A DNA stretch of 64,000 nt from Euglena gracilis (lineage: Eukaryota; Euglenida; Euglenophyceae; Euglenales). This document shows positions 33,701 through 44,413 of this stretch, one piece after another. The DNA is taken from contig CP154956.1 of NCBI GenBank assembly GCA_039621445.1, forward strand, positions 17,551,562 to 17,615,561, read 5' to 3'. Made by a program: the position numbers and the translations under genes. The notes under the pieces are model-generated. The model worked only from the letters and a program-made list of their open reading frames with translations. It was not told the DNA's origin and made no database searches. Numbering within the stretch: position 1 is the stretch's first letter; each line of letters opens with the position of its first letter.

Positions 33701-34892
33701 CCGTCCAATCTCGCCAGGCTATGATCAATATGATCCGTAATAGCAGTGACCCCTGGCTCAACAGGTGGATTAAGCCCTTGTTCTACCGGGATCAACCTGG
33801 TATTTTCACGACCAGCCACACTTGGCGTTTTTGGAACGCCAAATCTCCAGGGGTATTTGCCCAATATTTTGGAGGAGATTTCGTCCTGGATTTCCAGGAA
33901 AATGATCCACTATTGAGGTTATGTACAGCATGCCATAGGCTACGAAACGACATTCCCGCAGTGCATATCTGCAAACGCAACCCGGACAGCATAAGCTTCC
34001 ACCATGACGCATATGTGCGCAATTGCGCAGCATTGGTTTGTGGCGATTGCCTACTGGCATGGTCCAATATGGACAATTTCCGCTGGACAGAAAAAAATTA
34101 TGACAAGGACATACCCGTCCGTTGCATCAACTCCCTACAGGCAGATTACTGGTTACCTGCCACTGGCGGTATGACTAGAATCACACCAGAAAATGAAGAC
34201 CATCTGGTCAAATTGAAGCAGGACTCTAAGTCCCAGATCAACCTTTACCAGTTAAAGAATTTCAGAGCTGTACACAGCTACCGCACAGGCGGAATCGCCA
34301 AAGATTTTCGTCTTGACAGCGCAGCTGTCCGACTCGCAGTCGAGTCAGCAGGCAAGGCCAAAGTGCCATATCTTTCTCAAGACTCCGATTGGGACAGGGT
34401 GATATACCCACTTTTTTCGGCACAAACCCTGCAGAACCAAACACGTTTTACATTTCTGTTGCCTGAATACCCACCTGAGGCCGATAAGATGTAATTTACC
34501 GATTGGGTAAGAGAATTTTAAGGCCATTCACCATCCGAGCGCGAGTCGCAAATTGGCATTGCAAGGCAGACCCTGCCGTTTACACGGGGATACCCCCACA
34601 GGTTCAATACAACCACCCCCGCCTGAATTTTTGGATCTGGCCGGCAATGTTGCCACTTTGCTTCTGGGATAACCGCCAGAATTTTCTGTATCGAGAAGCC
34701 AACAGGCTCGGCGTACGATTACCCGATGGGTACACACAAACCTGGGAATCACCCGACTACGATGTCGATGAGCCTGAAAGGCAACTTGTAAATTTTGAAC
34801 CTCCGATACTGGAGATAGTGGAAACTCCTGAAGGAGATTACGTTCGGGAGATCAGACCACCGACTCCCAGGAAAAGGATATCTGTGCCATAG
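30741..34892 (+). pseudogene. Family B unknown ORF3, interrupted by a MITE
   Basis: The ATG at 30741 lies eight bases after the Gag-like stop. Frames 30741-30911, 30936-31803, 32500-33724, 33721-34494 and 34503-34892 follow one another with frameshifts; 31804-32497 is an inserted MITE. The middle is Pro/Ala/Thr-rich. The last third has a Cys/His cluster (CTACH, HIC, HH, CAALVCGDC, RCINS) at 33920-34135 that resembles a RING-like or treble-clef zinc site, then a Trp- and Pro-rich end. The inverted copy (12935-16290) keeps the same order, and differences between the copies include about as many silent as replacement changes over 31395-31680, which hints at past selection. No family recognised. 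Confidence 0.55.
31804..32497. mobile_element. Tc1/mariner-like MITE (694 bp) with TA target duplication
   Basis: Terminal inverted repeats of about 40 bp start CTGTCATAGG and contain a repeated GGAAAAAATAACATC unit. TA flanks both ends (31802-31803 and 32498-32499). The inverted B copy carries the uninterrupted site near 15265. No transposase ORF is present, so it depended on another element. Confidence 0.85.
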
Positions 34893-35715
34893 ATATCCCA
34901 GGCATACAGGCCACAGGTCCATGGATCCTGTTCTCACCTTTCCATCAGGCCTATAGGCCCTGTATTCGGCATCCATCCCAGGCACATCTGCCAATATGTA
35001 TTTATACTTTACATATCTAGCCCCTCTCTTTTGGGCTACCGCCCGTCTGTCGAGGTATAAGCCTCTGGGGATACCCCATCGGCAACATCGTGTCCGCGCC
35101 GCGTTGCGAAGTCTTCCCCAGCGGTATATGCCGCCAGTAAGAAGGCGCACAGCGCACAGCGCGCACACCGTAATAATAGTTCTCAACTTGTCAATTTTCG
35201 GCCATAAGGCCCCATAAGACTGACAGACAGCAAAACGTCTGTCTAAGGTCTTTTCACCAGCCTTCCACACCCCTCTCCTTTACCCACTGGGCAAAGCTTC
35301 GCTGTCGCCGGCAGTTGGTTTGTAAATAGGTCTTTCTCCCTGGTCAGATATGACTGGCCAGGTGTCCCCTCCTTCCACACTTTACCCTTCAATAATTTCC
35401 TATTATGGAATGAGACCTCCCCGCGTGCCATAGACACACCCCAAACCGGGTGGATGGGACTTTCTGGAATGGAAACCTTCCAGCCCCATTTCCCAATGGG
35501 CTCTTCCACTTCCACCCCTTTGCCCCAATAAGTAGGCACCGCATAAGCGGTTAACCTCTTCTGCGCGTTATTGCGTTATTTCGCACCTTCCTTCCCACAC
35601 CCCTGGTGACAGGAGAACCAAAAGCCGCATACGGCTCTGAGACAGGTCCCCGTCCCCAGGACTGTGTCCGGTATTCCGACTGGCCTGGTCCAGTAGGGAA
35701 ATCGGGCACAGCCCT
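34893..35715 (+). other. 3' untranslated region of family B
   Basis: About 820 bp without a gene, conserved in four copies in this window. It includes short palindromes (GCGCACAGCGCACAGCGCGC at 35144-35163). Confidence 0.6.
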
Positions 35716-35725
35716 GGCAGGGGGA
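35716..35725 (+). other. Polypurine tract of family B
   Basis: GGCAGGGGGA directly precedes the TG of the 3' LTR. The other copies read GGGAGGGGGA. Confidence 0.7.
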
Positions 35726-36065
35726 TGTGTACCAGGCAGCCGTAAGGCCATGGTACTGTGTATGTAGGTATAAGCCTACGGCCAGATATAGCTCTGAGCC
35801 CCATACACAGTACTATGCTAGGTGGTATTCCTAAAGATGGCCAACGGCCTGAATTAGGAATACCTAAACCTTATTCTGATTCTCCTCTCCACAGGCGGTA
35901 TTCTATGCATATTTTATTCCATTTTGGTATTTCATTCAAGACTTGATTTCCAAGTTTTATTTATTTTCATTTGAAGTCCGAAACGGACAGCCAAGTCACT
36001 TGGCGTTTCTTTGTGTAGCCCATAGGGCTTTCTCCACCTGCTTTGTGCTCTGCCTCTTAATTGGG
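35726..36065 (+). repeat. 3' LTR of family B, truncated
   Basis: It matches 21768 to about 22108 of the 5' LTR, then changes within CTTAATTGGG to family D sequence. The same break occurs at 54940 and 61506, so it arose once and was copied. Confidence 0.85.
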
Positions 36066-39000
36066 TTGGCAGAGTCGAATGAGAGGGCCTGCTGGCCCCC
36101 TCCCAGCCCCTTTTCGTGTCCCAGTCAGGGGGGGCTGGGGGGACCGTGCAGGTCCAGGTCCGGGTCTGCCGTTGGACCTTCCCTTGACCAAAACCCAACC
36201 CTCTCCGTGAACCCTTTCCTCACCCCCCTTCCGAGGGCCGTGCTGGTGGCACCCCTGGCCCCCGTCCCCTCCCTTATGGCCCTCGCTTTTTCAGGCATTC
36301 CCCCTCCGTGGTGGCGTGGAAGCCCCCTTCCACTTTCCCCTTCTCCACCAGCACTGTCGTGCCAGATGTCCTGTTTTCCCGCACTCATAACACTTCTTTC
36401 CTGGGCATTCCCGAGACCAGTGATCTGTGCCCCCGCACTGGCTGAAGGGCTGGTCCACCGAGGGGCCACTCCGGGGGCTCCTCGGGGGCGTTTATTCCTT
36501 GTTGGTGGCTGGGTGGTGGGTTAGGGACCTGGCTGCGCGAAAATCTGGGCCGCACTTGCCAGCTCCCTTGCCGAACCCCTTTCCCCTTTGCCCCGGGCTG
36601 GGTGACCTGCGTCCCTCCCGTCCCTTTCCAAGTGACCCGCCACGGTGCCGTGATTGTCTGTCCTGTTAGCCCCTCGGGGCCTTTGGGGGGTCCTGCCCTT
36701 TCTCCTCCCTCGGCTGGCTGTGAAACGGTTTTCTGGGGCTGGGCTGGCCTGGGTTCCTGGGATTTTACTTCTGAGACTGAAAAATTGTCGACGCCCCCAG
36801 CCCAGTGGTGGGCTGGGGCCCCCCGTCTACCCCAAGAACGGCCATAACTGTCAGACCGTTCCTGGCACCGCAGCTCGTTTTAAGCGTGTCGAAAAACCTC
36901 TTCCAATCCCAGATTTATTTCGTGGGGGGTGATTTTCACTGTATTGGCCCCCTGCAGCGTTGCCCCATTCCTCATCATCAGCCTCTCCAGCGCCCGTCGG
37001 CTGTAGAGCTTAATGAGGAAGGAGTCCCGGTGTGCCCTGACTGTCACCGGCTCCCCCTCACCCACAGCCTCCTGGGCGAGTTGTACTGCCTTCTCCACTG
37101 TCCACCCTGGGATGTGCCACAGCCGCACTGTGGGCGCATCCTGATTTTTCCGTGTCTGTTCCCTGATTATGGCCCTTCGCATGGAATCTGGGAGCGGCTG
37201 TAAAACCAGGGCCTGTGCTTCCTCCTCTGAGGGGTTTTCCACTTGGCAGAAAATTAATTTAAACTGACTTTCGTATTCACGCCACGCTAGGATGGTTAAC
37301 TTGCCTGTGTTGGCTGGTCTGAGGGCCTTGAGCTGCTCATGCAGCGAGGCCTGGATGTCACCGCCGTATTTCTGGGCCAGCCAGTTCCAGAAATCCTGGA
37401 ACCTGACCCGTTCCACCATCTCCTGTCGCCGCTGGAGACCCAGCCGGCTGCTGTGGTCCAGGCAGCCGGTCAGAACAAGCATTTTAAACTCCTCCCCCAC
37501 TGGCTGTCCTATGGAAACCTGCTGCATGTAGAGCTTAAATGTTACAGAAAAATCATGGAAATCACCTTTCAGCTCTGGTTTTACAAGGTCTTTGGTGAGG
37601 AGTGTCGCCAGCGGCCCCAAAAGCATGTTAGCTGCTGGGCTGGGGGCTGCTGGCGCCACGTGGGCCGGAGCTGCCTGGACCCCCCGGACCCAGGCTACCG
37701 TGTCCTGGGACCCGAAGGCCAGAGGGGCAGCGCTGCACGATGCTGCCCCAGCCTCAGGGTCCCAGGCGAAAGGGTCCATCGCCCCCGTGAACTCCCCTCC
37801 TGCGGGGAACCCACGGGGCTGGGGGGGCCACTGGTGCTCGGCTGATTTCACTCCAGGTTGATCCCTGCCCTGGCCCTGTAGATCTGCTGTGCCTGCTGCC
37901 TGTGCTTTCGCTGTGCTGGACTGTCCCGTCATTCGTCAATTTTGCTGAGACTGTTGCTGCTGCTCCTGGGCTCCCAACCTGGCCAAAAAATTAAAAAATC
38001 CGTGAGCTTTAATCTGGCGTTCTGCTTCCTCCCAATCCACCCCCTGGAGCCCGAACGTGCCAGGTGTCTGGGCAGCTGGGGTCCCTCCAGCAGCGGGGAC
38101 CTGGACTGGACTGCCCCCCGCAGCCATGGGACCCTGGGGCTGGCTGCCCCCTGCAGCCGTGGGGCCCTGGTGCTGGCTGCCCCCTGGCACTGAAGGGCCT
38201 CTGCTGGCTGGGGGTGCTGCATTCCCCCCTGCCGAGGAAACAAAACCAGGGACAGCGCTGGGAGTCCTGGCCACTGAACCCACCGAACCCAGGGAAATTG
38301 GTTAGCACAGAACTGGAGTTTGCAGAACGGTTACCGATGAAACACTGGGAATCTGGCCCCCCACAGCGGCATCACAAGCCGCTGGGGGAGCACCACTGGG
38401 AACAGGGGGAAAAACCACAGACGTTTCGGCAGACAGGGCCCTGCCCCTCTGGGGGCCAGAAACCAAAAACCCACTGGGAAAAACTGCAGCCACAGAAGCT
38501 GGGCCCGGGGATACCACTTCCCCGGTTGTTTGGGCTGCTGCTTCCGCTGCCCGGCTGCAGGGGCCAGCAGAGAGCCCCTGGGGGGCCACAGGCCCCTTGC
38601 CCCACTGGGGGCTGGGATGAGCTGGGAGCTGGTGCCGGGGGCCAGGAGGCTTATTGCCCCCCGCGGCGCCCGAGCCAGTCACTCTCTGGGCCCCCGGTAT
38701 GGGCTGTGTCTGGTCTGTGGTTGCCGGGGGCACTCTGGCTTCAGGGCCTAGGGGGTCTTCGCTCTCCGGCCCCGCTCCTCTGGGTGGTTGCGGTAGCTAC
38801 TGGGCGGGGGGGCAAAAATTTTCAAAAATTTCGAGTTTCTTTTCCAAAACGATAAGCCGATTTTTCTTTTGGTGTCCCCCTTATCGTTGAGTCCACCTCC
38901 ATCACCAGGGCGTTGTGGGCCTGGATCACCTGCCCGTGGGTGGTGACCTCTGACCACAGCTCCTGCAGACTGTGGCCCTGCCCCTCAGCCCTGGTCCTTA

Positions 39001-40571
39001 GCTCCGTTATGTCTTCCCTTATGGCCCCTTGCTGTTCGGCGATGGATGAGGCCTGGCCGTGCAGTCCTGCTCGAACGTTTTGCAGGGCCTGTGCAATCCC
39101 CTGCATTTCATTCTCGCATCCCCCCGAGTTCACCGGTCAGCTGGTTTAATTTTTGGTCCAGGGCCTCGGCCTGGGCCTGCTGCCACCCGCTGGCCAGCTC
39201 CTGGGTCCTCATCACCTCCTCTGTGGTGCGGACGGAGGTGACGAGGAGCTCTTCAAAATTTCTCACTCGCCCAGCCATCGCCTTGTTAAACCCCTGCCCC
39301 TCGCCTGGCTGGTGACCCTGGCTGACGATGGCCTCGAGCCCTTGGACCCGCTGGGCTAGTTGGGCCACAGTCCCGAGGCCCTCGCTCAGCCGGGTGGTCA
39401 CCTGCTCGCTCAGGGCTGTCATCCCCCCAGAAAAATTTTCCATCTGGCTCTGCTGCAGATTTTGAAAATTTTCTCCCAGCTGGGACGCTAGCCAAGCCTG
39501 GGTTCTTTCCATTTGCTCCACTACTCCTTGAAAGTTTTCCGTGACCCGCTGAAACTGCAAGGACACCAGCTGCTCCAGGCGGCTAACTGAAGCAGCTGTG
39601 GTCGCCCCCGCTTCAGCGAGCCGACTTTGCAGGTCGCCAACCCAACCGTCCAACCGCTGGATCTCCTGCCCCAGAACCACTGAGGCAGCGGCCTGTGCCT
39701 CCGCTTCCTCCCACAACCTCTGGGGGGGGTGCGGGGGGTGCCTCCCCTTCGGGCTCTGTTCTGGCACCAACCCCCCCTGGGCCGTCTGGTCCTCGTCCTC
39801 CACCATTTCCCCTGCTGGGGGCATCTCCTGCAGCTGCCACTGGGTGGTTCCGTCTGGGGCATGTCCTTGGGGCCCATCATGCCCAGGCCTGGCATGCACC
39901 AGCGAGAAATGGTCGGGTCCGGCTGGGAAATGCCCAGACCCGACATGGCTCACCGGCGCATGTGCCGGCCCGGCATCCCCAGGGTTTTGCCAGGGCCTCC
40001 TTTCCAGTGAAAGCGGCTGGGTCCGGTTTGAAAATTCTTCTTCATCTTCTTCTTCTGGTTCTTGCTCTTCTTCTTTGATCTTCCCCCGCATGGCGAATTG
40101 CCACATGACCTGCCTGGTCATGTCATGCACAAACTCCGGCATGACCAGGCTGGGCATGCCAGAGAGCAGACCCAGGCTGCCGGGCAGTGCCAAGCCGGAC
40201 CCAGAATATTGTTGCTGCTGGGGGTCCGGCTGGGCTGGCCCAGCAATGGCCAGGAGATGCTGGCCCTGGCTGTAATGGCTGGGGCTGTAATGGCTGTGGC
40301 TCCCTTCGTCATCGTCCTCCTCCTGTGATTCGTAATCGGGGAGTGGCTCCCCAGGCTCACATAGTGTGAGCCCAGAGGGCTCAAACCCTCCTCTGCGACC
40401 ATGTAAGGGTTGCCCCTCCTGCGGTCCCTGGCGGCGCAACCCGCGTAGGATCGTTTTTATTTGAGCCCTTTGGGACCACCTGGTGCGGTTTTCTCCTAGT
40501 TGAAAAAGTAGCGTAGGGCTGGGTGTTGGTGTAGATGGAGATGTTGATGTTGAATAATGGGGAAAAGACAT
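36066..40571 (-). pseudogene. gag: Family D Gag, copy 1
   Basis: The ATG at 40571 opens 487 good codons (to 39108): acidic N terminus, then heptad-rich coiled coil (39700-39110). After a shift the coiled coil continues to 38822. A Pro/Gln/Ala-rich linker spans 38740-37930. A capsid-like region (37800-37150; FWNWLAQKYG, WREYESQFKLIF) and an RRM-like part (37120-36920) follow, up to a TAA at 36880 that other copies lack. Two CCHC knuckles are readable at 36455-36350. It is cut at 36066 by the B LTR, so its own pol is missing. Upstream lies the region shared with the 3' end of the full D copy. Confidence 0.7.
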
Positions 40572-40587
40572 ACTTTTGTCTCAACAA

Positions 40588-42500
40588 ATGAACTTGAGTA
40601 CTTGATCAATGAGACTTGAACTTGAAATTTGTAATTTGTATTGCCTTGATTTGCCCTTGAATTGCCTTGCAAGCAAACAATTGGTGAACACAAGTGACAG
40701 GGTGTGATCAGAGCCCGGCACAGAAAATGTACAATTGAGGGAGGCTACAGCTGGGGGGGCTACTTTGTATACTTTGCGCAATTCTTAATGAATTGCGCCA
40801 TCCGAAGCGCCCACCAAGGGCGTGCGCACGCTTGGTCAAAATGGGCTGTGGGGGCCCCATGGGTGCCAGTGGGGCCTCAAAAGGCCCTTGGCGGACTTGG
40901 AGCCCCCTCGCGGCCCTTCGTGGCCCCTTTGGGCCCCCCCTTTTGGGCGGGCACCCTCGGACCGCGCACACTCCCCTCCTCAAAAAAATTGCCGTGCAAT
41001 TTAAAATTGACTCCTTTGCCGGTCCGAGGTGCCGCCCCCCCCTTGTGCTTTCCTGCCTCCGAAAAAATTGAATTTTTGTTGTTGAAACGCACGAAACGGT
41101 GGCGCCACGTGCCGTGTGTGGCGCGTGCTGTCGGGGAGGGGGTACACAGGAGGGGCGAGGGAACAGCCGCCTCCGGGCTCGCGGCCTAGGGAGGCACCGT
41201 CGGGGCCCCTCCGCTCCCCCTCCGATCCCGTGAGCCCTCTTGGCCCATGGGTAGGGGCGGACCGCCCCCCCCCCCGAAACGCTCGATGCTCGGGTGCAAT
41301 TGTGATTCCCTCCCCCATGCCCCGCTTGGCCCGGGGTGGAAAGCTCGTGTGTTGGGAATGAAAACTTTGACCCCAACCAAGCAGTGCCGCCCTGCCTTGC
41401 CCGGTATCCCGAGGCCAAAGGCCCCCGGGGGCTTGGCAGGGGTGCGTGCTGGAGGGGGCGCCGGGGAGGCGCCTTAGGTGGGGCCCGTTCCTTGGAGGAG
41501 GGGGCTGCCCCCCCCCCCGTGGAGGGGGTCGGGGCTGCCCCCCCCCCGCGTTGTGGGCTGGGCCGCCTTGTCCGCGGCCCGTCCTCTTGAGAGGGGGGGC
41601 TGCCCCCCCCCCCGCTCTCTCCGGTGTGGAGGGGGGTTGGCGCTTGCCCCCCCCCCCGGCGTGGTTAGCTTCAAAAAATTGGCCGACAGGGTGTATTTTT
41701 TAAAAACTGGTGGAAGATCGGCAGGCGCCCCCCCCCCCTCCCCTGGCATGGTGGGCCGAGGAGGGGTGTGGCCGACCGCAAAACAATCGGTCAAAAATCG
41801 GCAGGCGCCCCCCCCCCTCCCTCGGCACGGTGGACCGAAGAGGGGCGTGGCGAACCATCAAAAGTTGGTTAAAATGGTAGGTGCCCCCCCCCGGAATTGT
41901 GGGCCGAGGAGGGGTGTAGCCCACCATAAAAAATCGAGGAGACCCCCACCGGGCCGCCTTGGCCCGGGCCCCTCCAAAGCTCTAAGCTGAAATCGAAAAA
42001 TCAAAAAACCGAACCTTGATGTGAAGGGCAGAAATGGAGACTTAGGAGCCTGAGGCCCCCCTTTGGCCCTAGCGAGTGGGCGCCGGGGGGCGCTCGCCAC
42101 TGGATGGCGCTCTGTGGCCGCGGGTGTTGGGCGAGGCGAGCCCTGGGGGGGGGGGAGAATGTGGGCCCGGATGGGAGCCCCCCCCCCCGTGCACTCGTGT
42201 GGCCTCCTCGCCCCGCCCGGGCGTCCTGTCTCCTTGAGAGGGGCCACCGGGCTCCTGGCCAGGGCTCCACGCCCGTAGCCAAGGGGCGGTCGTAGGGGTT
42301 TGAAATCTGAATTTGAAATCGAAGTTGAACCTGCGAAGGCACAAACAAAATAAGAATCAGGGCCAGGGACGTAGGGGTTCTCCGCCACCACCACAGTCCC
42401 CGCTACCCACTTCCCCCCACTTCCACCTCCAACCCTCCCCTATTGCCTTCGACCCCGCCCCCCTTCTTCCCGGGGCGGAGAAGTCCCACCACCTCCAATG
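40588..42500 (-). other. Family D LTR and leader region, shared by two D copies
   Basis: It lies between the end of D integrase-chromodomain and the D Gag copy 1 ATG, where one LTR serving as 3' LTR of one copy and 5' LTR of the next is expected. The part 40588-40975 is homologous to 52924-53317 and 59490-59883. No gene is seen. A purine tract on the minus strand near 42400-42420 could be the PPT. I could not fix LTR ends or a PBS. Confidence 0.5.
41490..41945. repeat. Tandem repeats with long C homopolymers
   Basis: Three units of about 80-90 bp at 41715-41940 each contain a run of 9-12 C, then GTGGGCCGAGGAGGGGTGTGG or a near copy, then a short A-rich part. Four shorter C-run units precede them at 41500-41665. 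Confidence 0.7.
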
Positions 42501-44413
42501 GAATCCCCTTAGCTGCACAATATTCCACCACATCCTCGTTGTAGGAGGGGAAGAAATCTGACCATGGCAGCCATTGGAGATCCGTCGGACCCCAATTTTT
42601 CCTACCTCACCTGAAATTCCGGCACCCCCGGTTCCGGGTGGTTCCGGCTGCCCACAACCTCCTCCACCACCCACTCATCCGGTCCCACCTCCACAGGGGC
42701 CGCCTTGTTATTGAAATAGAACAGTGGGAGTGGGTCGGTGGAGAACTCGTCCTCCGCGTGGAGCTTGGGTTGGGTCCGGTGTGCCTCTTGGCGGGCCACC
42801 GGGGCCAGCTCCACCACATATGGGTGGCGACCCCGGCGGGCCACCACAGTCCCCCTTTTCCACTTGGTGGCCAGCTTGTCTGTGCCCGGCTGTGTCTTGG
42901 GGCGGTACCACACCTTGGCACCGGGAGGTGGGTCCCTTCTCCTGGCGTTGATGGAAGCCCACCTCTTGGCGTGCAGGGCATTCAAGGTGGAGGCCACCTT
43001 CTCATTCATAGCCCGCATCCGTGCCATGAAAGCAGCCGCCCCCTCGGCCTCTGCCTGTGCCGCCCGAAGACCACGTAGGGCGACAAGCAGGACTCCCCAG
43101 GCACATCGTGAAGGTGCCGGAGAGCCTTGGGTAACAGCACCACCAATGAGGCCTCCTTTTCTGACAAGTCGGCGATGAGCTTGGATAGGGTGTTCATCAC
43201 CTGTTGGCCTGCCACCTCTGCCCGACCGTTGGCCTGGTGGTGGTAGGCCTGCCCGTAGGCACGCCTCACCCCCATGGCGGCGCACATTGTTTGCCACCAA
43301 GCCGAAGCAAAGTGGGGACCACGGTCCGAGGGAACCACAGAGGGCACCCTGAACATGTCCCAGTGGCGGAACATGGCCTTGGCCACCACCTCAGCTGTCA
43401 GGCCCTTGTACTTGTGGGGGGTGGCCACTGTCCACCCACTCTCACGGTCCACCCACAGGGCCAGGTAATCATACACCTGGCCCTCGTGGGTCACCTCAGG
43501 CATGGCGAACAGGTCCACTGCCACACTGTCCATGAGGAAGGGTGGCACAGGGGTGGCTTCGAGAGCACACTTGAAAGGTGCTCGAGAGGGGTCACAGGCT
43601 TGACAGATTTCACATTGCCGCTGGATGTCTTGGGTGATTTTCTCTGCCCCCCTTAGGTCTGCGAACCTATACCACCGCCCCATCTGGTGCCCTAGCCTTG
43701 AGGCACCTGGGTGGCCCGCGTCCCCATGGTGGGCCCGCACGACCAACCCCATCAGGCTGGTGGGCACACAGAGGAGCCCGTCCGTCTACATTTTGTCCCC
43801 GTACAAACGGACTCCCTCAGGCCAATCTCCCGCAGGGGCCTGCACACCTGCGTAAACAGGCCCCCACACCGGGCACGTCCCGTATGCCCGACCCCAATCC
43901 CTGTCCATCACTGGGATGGAGGGATCCTCCTCCACCCCCTCCTGGGTGTGCACCCCCGTGTCTGGAGAAAGTGAAATTGGTTCCCCCTCAGGTTCCCCGA
44001 GATCCCCCCCGTGGTGATCATCGGGGGGGGGGGGTCGACTGCAGGTCCTCACTCAGAACTCTTCGCCCCGGTTGGTGTTCCTCAGGTCCCCCCCTTCTTG
44101 CCGGCTGTTCATTCCCGAATTCATCCACGAAAAGATGGGCACGTGGGGAACATCGTGTCTCCCGCTTGTCCAACCCAGGTCCCTCCCCTCCCGCGAGGAT
44201 GGGACCCGAATCTCCCGAGGGGGCGTCCCCAGGCCCCTCCCCCCCTGTTGGGTCAGAGCCAGGGCCCCCTGGCACTGAAACCTCAGCACCCTCCCCCTCT
44301 GTGGGGCTGGGGCCAGGTTTGTGATGTGCTGCCCGTTCCGCCTGCGATGTGTCTCTCCCGCTGCGTGTTGTTACCGCCACGTGAAGTTCCTCCCCCCGTG
44401 CGGTGTCCCGCAT
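42500..44413 (-). pseudogene. Family D integrase and broken chromodomain
   Basis: A spacer frame (44018-44413, with AVTTRSGRDTSQ as in family A) ends at a run of G/C near 44026. A TAG near 43784 interrupts the frame just before integrase. The integrase (43767-42602) has HHGDAGHPG and CEIC of the zinc site, then D in AVDLFAMP (about 43520), D in SDRGPHF (about 43325) and E in NGRAEVA (about 43225). The frame ends at 42602 with a stop just inside a chromodomain; the rest (WLPWSDFFPSYN, about 42570-42535) is readable in another frame, so one extra base seems to have broken it. The family A chromodomain has the matching WEPLKNFFHRYS. Confidence 0.75.

Larger units (their letters stand above)
21768..36065 (+). 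mobile_element. Family B LTR retrotransposon, near full-length (14.3 kb)
   Basis: It is bounded by LTRs at 21768-22203 and 35726-36065 (the right one truncated), with a PBS after the first and a PPT before the second. Inside are protease, methyltransferase-like domain, RT, RNase H, integrase and chromodomain, followed by a Gag-like ORF and ORF3. A MITE and a small hairpin-bearing insertion have landed in it. Stops and frameshifts make it non-autonomous. The right LTR is missing about 100 bp and joins reversed family D gag, so no target-site duplication can be read. Confidence 0.85.

Noticed and set aside
40700-40720. TGATCAGAGCC resembling a plant-type PBS
   Set aside because: It is on the plus strand whereas D reads on the minus strand, and it does not adjoin an LTR end.
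41490-41945. Possible CRISPR-like array
   Set aside because: The units are imperfect, adjacent and C-rich, without unique spacers, and the DNA is eukaryotic.
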